This document shows positions 1 through 8,042 of a DNA stretch of 58,340 nt, in pieces; the stretch's first letter is position 1; every line of letters begins with the position of its first letter. A program made the position numbers and the translations under genes. The notes below the pieces were generated by a model. It ran no database searches. It worked only from the letters and a program-made list of their open reading frames with translations, and was not told where the DNA came from. Source of the DNA: Acidimicrobiia bacterium. Lineage in GTDB: Bacteria > Actinomycetota > Acidimicrobiia > Acidimicrobiales > Poriferisodalaceae. Where the stretch lies: contig JAJEFK010000040.1 of NCBI GenBank assembly GCA_022820505.1, forward strand, positions 1-58,340, in the 5' to 3' direction.

Positions 1-138
1 GCCCACATGACATCCACCACTCTCCTGGACAAAGCACGCATGATGAAACCGGCCTCCACGGTCGTCAGGTCATCGACGACCCCACCAATACACCGGGGAA
101 CCAGACGACCCGTGGACGGCCACCTATCCGCGCGGCCT

Positions 139-477
139 CTAATCCCCGACGGCTGCGCTAAAGCGCTTGTGACCTGCTTGACCGCTTGCCCCGGCCTTCG
201 GCACTCGTGCCGCTGCGCTGATGCTGAGTCGTTCGGCGCCACATCTGCCGGTCAGGCTCGCCTCCAGTTCCTCATCCTCCTCGCCGAATCGACGCAAGAG
301 CTGCTGGGGTCCGGGTCCGGCGAGCAACCACGCCAGCGCAGTTGCGAAGCTCGTCTTGCCGGATTCGTTCGCACCGAACAGCAGCACGAAGTTGTTGTCG
401 GCGAATGGCGACTCGAAGCCCGAAAGTGGACCCCAGCGCTTGATCTTGGCCGATTCAACCCGGAGAAGTTCGCTCAC
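139..477 (-). pseudogene. SbcC/RecN-like ATPase, N-terminal fragment (truncated)
   Basis: This is the N-terminal ATP-binding end of an SMC-like DNA repair ATPase that would partner the SbcD-like nuclease upstream. It has the typical opening beta strand and a Walker A motif GANESGKT at residues 35-42. The reading frame stops after 112 residues, whereas members of this family usually run several hundred residues or more with a long coiled coil and a second ATPase half. Its ATG overlaps the SbcD stop by 4 bp, so the two were once co-translated. The +1 frame stays open from about the stop to the window edge, so either a frameshift or a break by foreign DNA could explain the truncation. I do not recognise what lies at 1-138. 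Confidence 0.6.
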
Positions 478-1790
478 GGCACATCAGACGATCTGCCGTC
501 AAGGGCTTCCAGCAGCAGTTGCTCGGCCAAGTCGACGACCTCGTCCAATACCTCGGGACGCTCTTCGAGCGCTAGCCGCCACTCTCGCTTGACGGCATCC
601 GTCGGCAGCAGGTTGAGCAGAGTCTCACCTACGTCAAGCGTGGCTGCGTCGCCCGAGTCAGATGTAGCCCGAAGCCTGTCGAGTTTTGTCAGTACCTCGG
701 CGCGCAGGTCGCCAGCAGTCCGAATTGCCTCTCGGGGGACGGGCGAACGCACCGAGGACTTGATGTCACACAGGCCGCCGTTATTGAGGCTGGTGGACAG
801 CTCACTCTCCAGATGACCGATCAGTTCCCTGTTCAAGGTCGCCTCACGCAACCGCGCTGCCCTTCCATTAGTTCCGGTCAGCTGTAACTCCCAGGCCACC
901 GGCCGCGGAGCGTGCTCCATTCCCAGCGTGCGCGCGGCTTCCTTGATCTTGGCTCGAATTTCCTCGAAGGTGTCGTCGGAACGCACCGCAAGATCGCTGC
1001 GCTCGAACCTGACTTGATCGCATGCCACGAATCGAGGCTCGCCAATGCGCCTGTTCTCGATCGGCACGACAAGGGCGCCCTTCGGTTCGCATTCAGAGCT
1101 CTTGAAGCTGCGACCCTGCAGATTGCCGCAGTACGCGGCCCACCGACCGCGCTGCAATCGCTCAACGGCGCGCTTGTGAATGTGACCCAGTGCCCAGTAA
1201 TCGACTGGTGCCCTGTCGAGATCGTCGTACGAGCACGACGCGTAGTTGCCGTGTCCCGAGTTGCGCCCGACGTTCGCATGCAGAACCGCAATGTGCGGGG
1301 CGGTATCCGGCAGTCGCTCGATCTGGTGAAAGCGCAGCGCCAGATTCTCGCCTTCGTGTCGCTCTCCGAAGCTCACGCCACTGACTTGCACAACGTCGCC
1401 GCTGTCGCGCAATTCGACCTGGCGCCATTGCGGCTCGCCAGGCTCGAAACGCACCACGCGGGGTGGCAGCTCGCCGACCGGCTGGAAGTCACTGCTGAGA
1501 GGGTCGTGGTTGCCGTGGCAGATGAAGACGTGCACGCCTGCCTCATCGAGCCGTCGGAGCCCTTCCTGAAAGCGCAGCTGCACACCGACGCCGGCTATCG
1601 CACTGTCGAAGATGTCACCGGCCAGAACAAGCAACGATGCCTCCTCTTCGATGCACAGTTCCACGAGGCAATCCCACGCCCCCGCCGCCAACTCAGAGAG
1701 CTTGTCCTGGTGCTGCTGATCGAGCATCCCCAAGTTGCCCAGTGGTGCATCAAGGTGAAGATCAGACGCATGCACGAAGCAGTCCGCCAC
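474..1790 (-). CDS. SbcD/YhaO-like DNA repair metallo-nuclease
   Basis: A calcineurin-like metallophosphoesterase of the Mre11/SbcD group, 438 residues, expected to process DNA ends together with an SbcC-type ATPase. The full set of metal motifs is visible: DLHLD (D10, H12), GDIFD (58-62), GNHD (93-96), H171 and GHIHK (202-206). The C-terminal third is the capping/ATPase-contact region and is less conserved. It starts at GTG 1790, 7 nt after a TAGCAT box, so the message is probably leaderless. It is followed with a 4-bp overlap by the SbcC-like fragment, whose truncation suggests that the complex is no longer functional here or that the partner is supplied elsewhere. Confidence 0.85.
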   Translation of the reverse strand: MADCFVHASDLHLDAPLGNLGMLDQQHQDKLSELAAGAWDCLVELCIEEEASLLVLAGDIFDSAIAGVGVQLRFQEGLRRLDEAGVHVFICHGNHDPLSSDFQPVGELPPRVVRFEPGEPQWRQVELRDSGDVVQVSGVSFGERHEGENLALRFHQIERLPDTAPHIAVLHANVGRNSGHGNYASCSYDDLDRAPVDYWALGHIHKRAVERLQRGRWAAYCGNLQGRSFKSSECEPKGALVVPIENRRIGEPRFVACDQVRFERSDLAVRSDDTFEEIRAKIKEAARTLGMEHAPRPVAWELQLTGTNGRAARLREATLNRELIGHLESELSTSLNNGGLCDIKSSVRSPVPREAIRTAGDLRAEVLTKLDRLRATSDSGDAATLDVGETLLNLLPTDAVKREWRLALEERPEVLDEVVDLAEQLLLEALDGRSSDVP

Positions 1791-1797
1791 CTGCCGG

Positions 1798-1803
1798 ATG
1801 CTA
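1798..1803 (-). promoter_or_regulatory. -10 box of the sbcD-like gene
   Basis: TAGCAT on the minus strand followed by 7 nt and the GTG start at 1790. This matches the actinobacterial TANNNT -10 with transcription starting at the start codon (leaderless). Inferred from spacing only. Confidence 0.5.
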
Positions 1804-1865
1804 TGCGACGCACCCTTGGGCAGCGGCCGGATGGAGGTTCCTGCCCGGACTCAAGGCTGGTTGCC

Positions 1866-1871
1866 TAGCAT
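1866..1871 (+). promoter_or_regulatory. -10 box of the first crotonase gene
   Basis: TAGCAT followed by 7 nt and the ATG at 1879, the same arrangement as for the divergent sbcD-like gene. It decides the ATG 1879 start over upstream in-frame codons. Confidence 0.5.
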
Positions 1872-1878
1872 CGCTGCG

Positions 1879-2706
1879 ATGTCAACCGATCTTGCCGGCG
1901 ACGGCACCGACAATGGCACGCCGATAGACGACCCCGATGCGGCCGTGCTCTATGAGGTCGCGGGCGGCGTGGCAACGATCACGTTGAACCGGCCCGACTA
2001 CCGCAACGCGCTCAGCGTCGAGATCGTGAACGGCGTCGGCGATCACTTCGAAGCGGCACTGGCCGACCCAGGGGTGCGAGCGATCCTGTTCACGCACGTC
2101 GGCAACACGTTCTGCGCTGGCGCGGACCTGCGCGCCGCCCAACCCGGTGTGCCCCAGCCGACGCTGCGCCACAGCTTCGTGGAGATCCTCGAGAAGATCA
2201 TGACCTGCGACAAGCCCGTAGTGGGCCGGCTGGCAGGTCATGTCACCGCCGGCGGTGTGGGACTGGCTGCAGCGATGGACATCTCGATCGCCGCCGACGA
2301 CGCCATCATCGGCTTCACCGAGGTTCGCATCGGTGTGGCACCCGCCGTGATCTCGGTGGTCTGCCTGCCGAAGCTGCGCCGTGCCGATGCCAGCGAGCTG
2401 TTCCTCGAGGGCGAGCGGGTGCCTGCACCCCGAGCAGCAGCGGCCGGGCTGATCAATCGAGCAGTGCCGCGCGACCAGCTCGACGACGAGGTGGCAACGA
2501 CACTGCGTCGCCTGGTGCGGGGCGGCCCCAACGCGCTGGCCAACACCAAGCAGCTCGTCGCGAGGGTGCCGCAGATGCCCCGGCACGAGGCTTGGGAGTG
2601 GACGGCCGAATTGAGCCAGCGGCTGTTCCAGAGCGACGAGGCGGCCGAGGGCATCGCCGCATTCCGCGAGCGCCGTGACGCCAGCTGGGTCCCGCCCGAA
2701 TCCTGA
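1879..2706 (+). CDS. Enoyl-CoA hydratase/isomerase family protein
   Basis: A crotonase-superfamily enzyme of 275 residues acting on acyl-CoA thioesters, probably as an enoyl-CoA hydratase. It has the CoA-binding/oxyanion segments FCAGADLR and GHVTAGGVG. Both glutamates expected of a hydratase can be aligned: one in FTEVRIGVAP and one in ASELFLEG. The closest feel is to methylglutaconyl-CoA-hydratase-like proteins, but the substrate cannot be read from sequence. An upstream in-frame ATG (1798) exists, but the -10 box at 1866 and the non-conserved extra residues favour ATG 1879. The next crotonase gene begins about 50 bp downstream. Confidence 0.85.
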   Translation: MSTDLAGDGTDNGTPIDDPDAAVLYEVAGGVATITLNRPDYRNALSVEIVNGVGDHFEAALADPGVRAILFTHVGNTFCAGADLRAAQPGVPQPTLRHSFVEILEKIMTCDKPVVGRLAGHVTAGGVGLAAAMDISIAADDAIIGFTEVRIGVAPAVISVVCLPKLRRADASELFLEGERVPAPRAAAAGLINRAVPRDQLDDEVATTLRRLVRGGPNALANTKQLVARVPQMPRHEAWEWTAELSQRLFQSDEAAEGIAAFRERRDASWVPPES

Positions 2707-2741
2707 GTTCGGCCGATCCGCGCCGGATCGACTCCGGGCGG

Positions 2742-2747
2742 TAGCGT
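2742..2747 (+). promoter_or_regulatory. -10 box of the second crotonase gene
   Basis: TAGCGT followed by 8 nt and the GTG at 2756. It suggests that the second crotonase has its own leaderless promoter and is not only read through from the first. Confidence 0.45.
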
Positions 2748-2755
2748 CGGCCGGC

Positions 2756-3541
2756 GTGAGCGGGCAGGTGCATCTCGAACGCGACGGCCATGTGGGCCGC
2801 ATCATCCTGGACCATCCGGAGCGGCACAACGCCATCAGCGCGCAGATGTGGAACGGCATCACCGATGCCGCGACCGAGCTGGAGAACGACCACGAGATCC
2901 GGGTGGTGGTGATCCGCGGCGCCGGCGAGCGCGCCTTCGCGGCCGGGGCCGATATCAGCCAATTCGGCGAGCAGCGGTCTGACGCGAGCGGCAACCGTGA
3001 CTACGACGACACGACGTCGAGAGCCCATGCCTCGCTGCTGGGACTGTCCAAACCGCTCATTGCTGCCATCCACGGCTACTGCATCGGCGGCGGCCTGGCG
3101 GTGGCACTGACGGCCGATCTGCGCGTCGCCGCCGAGGATGCGCAGTTCACGATCCCCGCAGCCCGCCTCGGGCTCGGCTACGGCGCCGCCGGGATCGGCA
3201 CGCTGATGCGGCTGGTGGGACCGTCGGCCGCGAAGCGCATCTTCTTCCTGGCCGATCGCTTCGGAGCGCAGGAGGCCCTGCAGATGGGTCTCGTCAACCG
3301 GGTAGTGCCCAAGGCGCACCTCGAAGCGTCGGTCACCGAGTGGACCGACCTCATCGGCCAGAACGCCCCGCTGACCATCGCTGCCGCCAAGGCGGCGCTG
3401 ACCCAATGGCAGAAGCCGGAGTCCCAGCGTGACTTCACCGATGTGGAGGCAATGATCCGGGCGTGCTTCGACAGCGAGGATTATCAAGAGGGCGTCGACG
3501 CGTTCATGAACAAGCGCCGCCCCGAGTTCAAGGGCCGCTGA
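2756..3541 (+). CDS. Crotonase-family protein lacking both hydratase glutamates
   Basis: A 261-residue crotonase-fold protein that binds an acyl-CoA. The fold signatures are clear: FAAGADISQF and HGYCIGGGLAVAL. However, the position of the first catalytic Glu reads IPAARLGLGY (Ala instead of Glu), and the second maps to AAKRIFFL, again without Glu. It may therefore catalyse something other than simple hydration, such as isomerisation, hydrolysis or a retro-Claisen reaction; I cannot say which. Translation is placed at GTG 2756 because it follows a TAGCGT box and begins at the conserved domain. It probably functions with the preceding crotonase in fatty-acid or amino-acid breakdown. Confidence 0.8.
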   Translation: MSGQVHLERDGHVGRIILDHPERHNAISAQMWNGITDAATELENDHEIRVVVIRGAGERAFAAGADISQFGEQRSDASGNRDYDDTTSRAHASLLGLSKPLIAAIHGYCIGGGLAVALTADLRVAAEDAQFTIPAARLGLGYGAAGIGTLMRLVGPSAAKRIFFLADRFGAQEALQMGLVNRVVPKAHLEASVTEWTDLIGQNAPLTIAAAKAALTQWQKPESQRDFTDVEAMIRACFDSEDYQEGVDAFMNKRRPEFKGR

Positions 3542-3574
3542 GCCCGGAGCTCGGCGCCGCGTAGGGGTCGCACC

Positions 3575-4714
3575 TCAGCGCGGGCTGCTCCGTTCGCCGA
3601 ATCGATCACCCGCCATGTCGGAGACGAGTTCGAGATACGTGCTCAGACGCTGCGCTGCCAGCTCCCCGGCCGCCACTGCAGCAGTCACGGCACAATCCGG
3701 CTCGACCGTGTGCGTGCAGTCGGCAAAACGGCAATGACGGGCTCGTTCGGTAATTTCCGGAAATGCCTGGGCGAGCCCACTGGCTGCACCTAGTCGCCCA
3801 CTCTGGTTTCCCACTCCCAGATCGCCGCTCCAGGGGATCAGATCCTGCAAGCCCGGGGTGTCCACGAACGTCCCCCCGTCGGGCCCGCCGACCGGTACAA
3901 GCTGGCGCCGCACCGTCGTGTGCCGTCCGCGGCCGTCCGGACTCAGCGGGGCGACAGGCACCACATCGGCTCCGGCGAGCCGGTTGACCAACGATGACTT
4001 GCCGACCCCGGACGGCCCGCTGAGCGCGACCGTCGCACCGTCGCCGGCCAGGCCGCCGAGGCTGTCGAGCCCGCGACCGTCGAGCGCGCTGGTAGCCAGG
4101 ATCGGAACCTCAGCCGCGGCGGAGCCGAGCCTGCGGCGCAGCGCATCGACGGTCGCCTGGTACTCGACATTCGACACCGTGTCGATCTTGTTCACGACGA
4201 TCACCGGTCGAGCGCCGCCGCTGAATGCCGCCGTGAGGTACCACTCGATCCGGTGGCCTGCGGGGTCTGACGCCGCCGAGTCCGCAGCAGACCCACTGCC
4301 GGCGGGTGAGGGGGTGGTGACGACGGCGAGCGTGTCGGCATTGGCTGCCACCAGTTGAGGTCGTGTCCGCGGGCCGGCTGCGCGACGGCACAGCAACGAT
4401 GTTCGGTCGAGCACTTCGGTGATTGCCACGCGACGATCGCTTCGGGGTTCGGTTGAGCGGACGACCCAGTCGCCCACGGTCGGATAGTCGATCGGCGAGC
4501 GGGCTGCGCGACGCCCGGCGGCATCGAGCGCTCCGGTGACCTCGCCGGTGCCGTCGACGAGTTCGTAGGCGCCGCGATGCTCGACGGCGACACGGCTCAC
4601 GCAGTGACCCGCCGGGATCTGGGGCGCCGGGCCTGGGCGCCGGAGCCAGCCGAGCTGCCCGAGCGTCGGCGGGGCCGGTGATGCACCTGCTTGCGGATCG
4701 GTGCTGTCACTCAC
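3575..4714 (-). CDS. rsgA: Ribosome small-subunit-dependent GTPase RsgA
   Basis: The circularly permuted GTPase that helps mature the 30S subunit. The permuted motif order is plain: G4 NKID (175-178), then G1 GPSGVGKS (233-240), then G3 DTPG (285-288). An N-terminal OB-like domain precedes it. The C-terminal zinc site is C328, C333, H335 and C341, within HCRFADCTHTVEPDC. At 379 residues it is somewhat longer than the usual 300-350, mostly through a proline-rich N-terminus. Its GTG start overlaps the end of the upstream ABC binding-protein gene by 8 bp, an unusual coupling for a ribosome factor. Confidence 0.93.
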   Translation of the reverse strand: MSDSTDPQAGASPAPPTLGQLGWLRRPGPAPQIPAGHCVSRVAVEHRGAYELVDGTGEVTGALDAAGRRAARSPIDYPTVGDWVVRSTEPRSDRRVAITEVLDRTSLLCRRAAGPRTRPQLVAANADTLAVVTTPSPAGSGSAADSAASDPAGHRIEWYLTAAFSGGARPVIVVNKIDTVSNVEYQATVDALRRRLGSAAAEVPILATSALDGRGLDSLGGLAGDGATVALSGPSGVGKSSLVNRLAGADVVPVAPLSPDGRGRHTTVRRQLVPVGGPDGGTFVDTPGLQDLIPWSGDLGVGNQSGRLGAASGLAQAFPEITERARHCRFADCTHTVEPDCAVTAAVAAGELAAQRLSTYLELVSDMAGDRFGERSSPR

Positions 4715-6542
4715 GGCGCAGCCACACCTCTTCGTAGCGACCGACGCCGAGTCGCTGCCCTTCGATCACCCTGCCGTCGGGAAGCGACACCCGCCCCAGC
4801 CCTTCGACATCCGCCGTCGCCGCCACCACGCTCGACGAGTAGGCCAGGAACACGTAGGGAGCTTCGTTGGCGAGTTCGGCCATGAACTGTGCGACGGCGT
4901 CGCGCCGGTCATCCCCGGCGTCAGTCGACTTGATCAGGCTCACCAAGGCGCTCAAGTGCTCAGCGCTGAGATTGGACGCGTTCAGCGGCGTGGTTCGCAC
5001 CGGGCCGACAGCGGCCGATGCCAGCACCGCCGGATCCGACTCGCCGCCGACACGCCAGCACGTTGCGCCGAAGTCGCCGGCAAAGGAGGGGCTCTGGACC
5101 ACCGAGCCCATGACCCGGCTGATGAGTCCCGTGCGCGCCAGCGTCTCGACGTCGACATCGACGAGACCGGTGCTCTCCCACTGGCGCTCCAGTTCGGCGG
5201 TCATTCGCCCGAGGGCGAGGTCGTTGGTGCACAACACTCTGATTCGCACGGGTTCGCCGGGATCCCGGTCGTCGGATCGTTCGGGATCCTCCGTGTACTC
5301 ACGCAGCAGTGAATGGGCCCGCTCGGCGTCATGTGTCGGCCAGGCCGCAGCGACCTCCTCCGAATACCAGATGCTTGAGGGCGACCACCACTGCGTCGCG
5401 GCCAGCCAATTGACGTCTGGGCCGAGCGCAGAAACAAGTCGGGACTGGTCGGCAGCAGCCACCAGCGCTCGCCGCACCCGAATGTCGTCGAGCGGGGCGC
5501 GCAGCAGGTTGAACAGCACCACTCCGGCGTTGTCGTCATATCGCTGGACGGCGGTGAGCTGGCGGCCAGCGCCGTCGGTCGCCACAGCCACCGCCGTGGA
5601 CAGCTCGGCCGACCTCGACATCAGGATGTCGCCGCGGCCGTCGAGCAGTGCTTCGAGCCGTTGGCGCTCGTCGGGAATCTCGGCGAAGACGATGTCGTCG
5701 GCCCACGGCAGCGCCGCGCCGTCTGCTGCGGTGCGCCAGTAGTCGGGATTTGCCTCCAAGACGGCCGGCTCCCCGACAGACCAGCGCCGGAACACGAACG
5801 GTCCCGTGCCCACCGGTGCTCTGGCGAAGGTCTCCGGCTCGGCCTGGGCGGCGACGATCGAGAAGACCCGCCCGACGGGGCCTGCCAGCGCAGCGGGAAG
5901 ACCGGCGTTGGGCTCGCCCACTTCGATGACCAGCGTGAGCTCGTCGACGACGATGACCGAGGTGATGCGAGCGTCGCGCAGGTGGCCGCTGCTGGCTCGA
6001 CCCGAGCGCAGGTAGTCGTCGATGCCGGTCTTGACCGTGAGCGCATCCAGCGGCTCGCCGTCGGTGAAGGTGATGCCCGGCCGCAGCGTGACCGTCCATC
6101 GCTGCAATGAAGGGTCCGCGGACACCGACTCCGCCAGCCAGGGTTCCACCGATCCGTCGGGCGCCACGACGGTGAGCGTCTCGAGCACATGGTCGAGCAC
6201 ATTGCGGCATGACCATGCGCAGACGTGATCCCACGGTGTCCAGCCGGTGATGGGCGTGGGATCGGCAGCCAGCAGCACGCGCAGCGTGCCCCCCCGGCGT
6301 GGGGACGCGTCGGTACCTGACGGATCCTCCGGTGCGGTTCTGCGGATTGACTGCGTGGTAGCTGGCGGAGTCTCTCCCGTCGCGTCGGATGCGCCGCCGA
6401 TCGTCGCGGGAGCAGCAGGGACTTCAGGTGCCTCGTCGACTGCCGGATTGCACGAGGTCACCAGCAGCAGAGCCGTCGCAAGGGCGGCCGCGCCGGATCG
6501 CCAGCGTCTCAGGAGCCCGGGCCCTTGCCGCTGGAGGCCCAT
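4707..6542 (-). CDS. Peptide/nickel-type ABC transporter substrate-binding lipoprotein (family 5)
   Basis: A 611-residue extracytoplasmic binding protein of the oligopeptide/dipeptide class. The N-terminus is basic, then hydrophobic, then a lipobox V28-T29-S30-C31, so the protein should be anchored as a lipoprotein. A low-complexity linker follows, and then the family-5 domain beginning GGTLRVLLAADP. Typical segments such as SLQRWTVTLRPGITFTDG and GTGPFVFRRW are present. No permease or ATPase gene is adjacent, so it either serves a transporter encoded elsewhere or has an independent role. The ATG at 6542 is chosen because it starts the signal peptide; upstream in-frame sequence is antisense to rmuC. 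It is translationally coupled to rsgA. Confidence 0.85.
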   Translation of the reverse strand: MGLQRQGPGLLRRWRSGAAALATALLLVTSCNPAVDEAPEVPAAPATIGGASDATGETPPATTQSIRRTAPEDPSGTDASPRRGGTLRVLLAADPTPITGWTPWDHVCAWSCRNVLDHVLETLTVVAPDGSVEPWLAESVSADPSLQRWTVTLRPGITFTDGEPLDALTVKTGIDDYLRSGRASSGHLRDARITSVIVVDELTLVIEVGEPNAGLPAALAGPVGRVFSIVAAQAEPETFARAPVGTGPFVFRRWSVGEPAVLEANPDYWRTAADGAALPWADDIVFAEIPDERQRLEALLDGRGDILMSRSAELSTAVAVATDGAGRQLTAVQRYDDNAGVVLFNLLRAPLDDIRVRRALVAAADQSRLVSALGPDVNWLAATQWWSPSSIWYSEEVAAAWPTHDAERAHSLLREYTEDPERSDDRDPGEPVRIRVLCTNDLALGRMTAELERQWESTGLVDVDVETLARTGLISRVMGSVVQSPSFAGDFGATCWRVGGESDPAVLASAAVGPVRTTPLNASNLSAEHLSALVSLIKSTDAGDDRRDAVAQFMAELANEAPYVFLAYSSSVVAATADVEGLGRVSLPDGRVIEGQRLGVGRYEEVWLRRE

Positions 6543-6579
6543 GAACGCGTCCTGGCGTTTGTGCCGTGCACCGTTGCTG

Positions 6580-6585
6580 ACGCTA
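6580..6585 (-). promoter_or_regulatory. Possible -10 box for the peptide-binding lipoprotein gene
   Basis: TAGCGT on the minus strand lies 37 nt before the ATG at 6542. A purine-rich GGA lies near the start, so this would be a leadered message. Confidence 0.3.
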
Positions 6586-6726
6586 GTGGCGCGATGATCA
6601 CGGTCTATTGCGGCCGGCTGCAGTGGCGCCGTCGTGTTGCAGCCCCTCGCTAGACATTGAGCAGCGCAACCTGGTTCGGCGCGATTACAGGATGCTCTCG
6701 CCAGCCACCTTCGAGGAGTGAGCCCT

Positions 6727-8013
6727 ATGTCCACCGGTCTTGCCGTCGTACTCGGTCTCCTGGCAGGTCTCGCCATCGGGGCGGTCATCGTGTGGGCCGC
6801 GCTCTCCCGTCGGCTGGCACAGGTTGTGCTCGAACGCGACACGGCTCGCGACGAGTCGGCGGGGCAACGCGACGCTGTCGCTGAGTTGCGGGCCGAACTG
6901 GCCTCGGTGGAGGCCGACCGGGCTGCGCGGGTCGAGGCGATGGCGAAGCAGCAGGCGGAGATCGAGAGTCGCTTCAAGGAGATCGCGGCCCAGGTGAGCG
7001 AGACGACGCGTGACGCCTTCATGAAGGAATTCCGCGATCTGACCGCCGAGCAGACCAAGACGGCGGGCAAGACGGTCTCCGAACTCGTCCAGCCCATGCG
7101 GGAGCGCCTGCAGGAATTGCAGGAGCACGTCAACAAGGCCGACAAGGCCCGTGTGGAAGACACGGCCAAGGTGTCGCAGAGCGTCGATCAGCTCGTGTCG
7201 GAGACGAGCGGCCTGCGCCAGATCCTGCGCGACTCCAAGATGCGCGGTGCTTGGGGCGAGCAGCACCTCCGCAACGTCATCGAGGCCGCCGGCATGAGCA
7301 GGCATATCGACTACATCGAGCAGGCCACAGTCGGCGAACTCGGTGCCGAGGGTCGGCTGCGACCTGACGTGGTGGTGAAGGTGCCGGGCGGAGCGAGCGT
7401 CGTGATCGATGCAAAGACGCCGTTTTCTGCATATGACCGTGCTGTGCAGACATCGGATGAGACAGAGCAACAGCAGGCCCTCGCTGAGCATGCCGCCGCA
7501 CTGAGCGAGCGGGCCAAGGAACTCGGCGACCGCGACTATGGCCGGTGGGTATCAGGGTCGCCCGACTTCGTATTGATGTACGTTCCCACCGACCCCATGC
7601 TCGACGTGGCCATGGACGTCGACAGCGATGTCTGGCAGAACGCGTGGCACCGTCACCGAGTTCTGATCGCAACTCCCGGATTGCTCATTGCATTCCTGCG
7701 GACCGTCGCGCTGGCTTGGCAGCGGCAGGACATCGCACGCAACGCGGAGGCGGTCGCCAAGCTCGGCAACGACCTCTATTCCCGGCTCTCTACCTATGTC
7801 GAACACGTCGACAAGATGGGTCGCGGCCTGCGCAGCGCGGTCGGCGCCTACAACGACAGCGTTGGCTCGTTGCAAAGCAGAGTGCTTCCGCAGGCGAAAC
7901 GCTTTCGGGACCTGGGTTCGGTGACAAGCGGCGACGAACTCGATGAACCCAATCCCGTCGAACTCGACGTCCGCGCGGTGACAGCGGCTGAGCTAGAGCC
8001 GGGTCAGGGGTAG
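6727..8013 (+). CDS. rmuC: RmuC-family DNA recombination protein
   Basis: An RmuC homologue of 428 residues, implicated in limiting recombination between inverted repeats and predicted to be a nuclease. An N-terminal membrane helix (about residues 6-26) is followed by a coiled coil rich in Glu/Arg/Ala to about residue 140. The RmuC domain then starts with KMRGAWGEQHLRNVIE and carries the conserved RPDVVVKVPGG and VIDAKTPFSAY core (D and K of a restriction-endonuclease-like fold). ATG 6727 is chosen because GAGGAG lies 9 nt upstream; GTG 6718 is possible. It converges with the molybdopterin enzyme gene, with 29 bp between their stop codons. Confidence 0.92.
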   Translation: MSTGLAVVLGLLAGLAIGAVIVWAALSRRLAQVVLERDTARDESAGQRDAVAELRAELASVEADRAARVEAMAKQQAEIESRFKEIAAQVSETTRDAFMKEFRDLTAEQTKTAGKTVSELVQPMRERLQELQEHVNKADKARVEDTAKVSQSVDQLVSETSGLRQILRDSKMRGAWGEQHLRNVIEAAGMSRHIDYIEQATVGELGAEGRLRPDVVVKVPGGASVVIDAKTPFSAYDRAVQTSDETEQQQALAEHAAALSERAKELGDRDYGRWVSGSPDFVLMYVPTDPMLDVAMDVDSDVWQNAWHRHRVLIATPGLLIAFLRTVALAWQRQDIARNAEAVAKLGNDLYSRLSTYVEHVDKMGRGLRSAVGAYNDSVGSLQSRVLPQAKRFRDLGSVTSGDELDEPNPVELDVRAVTAAELEPGQG

Positions 8014-8042
8014 GTCACCCCAATCTCGGAGTGTTTCGACGC

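Noticed and set aside
7..816. Plus-strand open frame at the left edge (269 codons)
   Set aside because: Antisense to the SbcC/SbcD-like genes, low-complexity Ser/Arg composition.
3541..3586. AGCCCG / CGGGCT inverted repeat as terminator between crotonase and rsgA
   Set aside because: The loop is 34 nt and one arm is inside the rsgA coding sequence, so it is weak support for a terminator.
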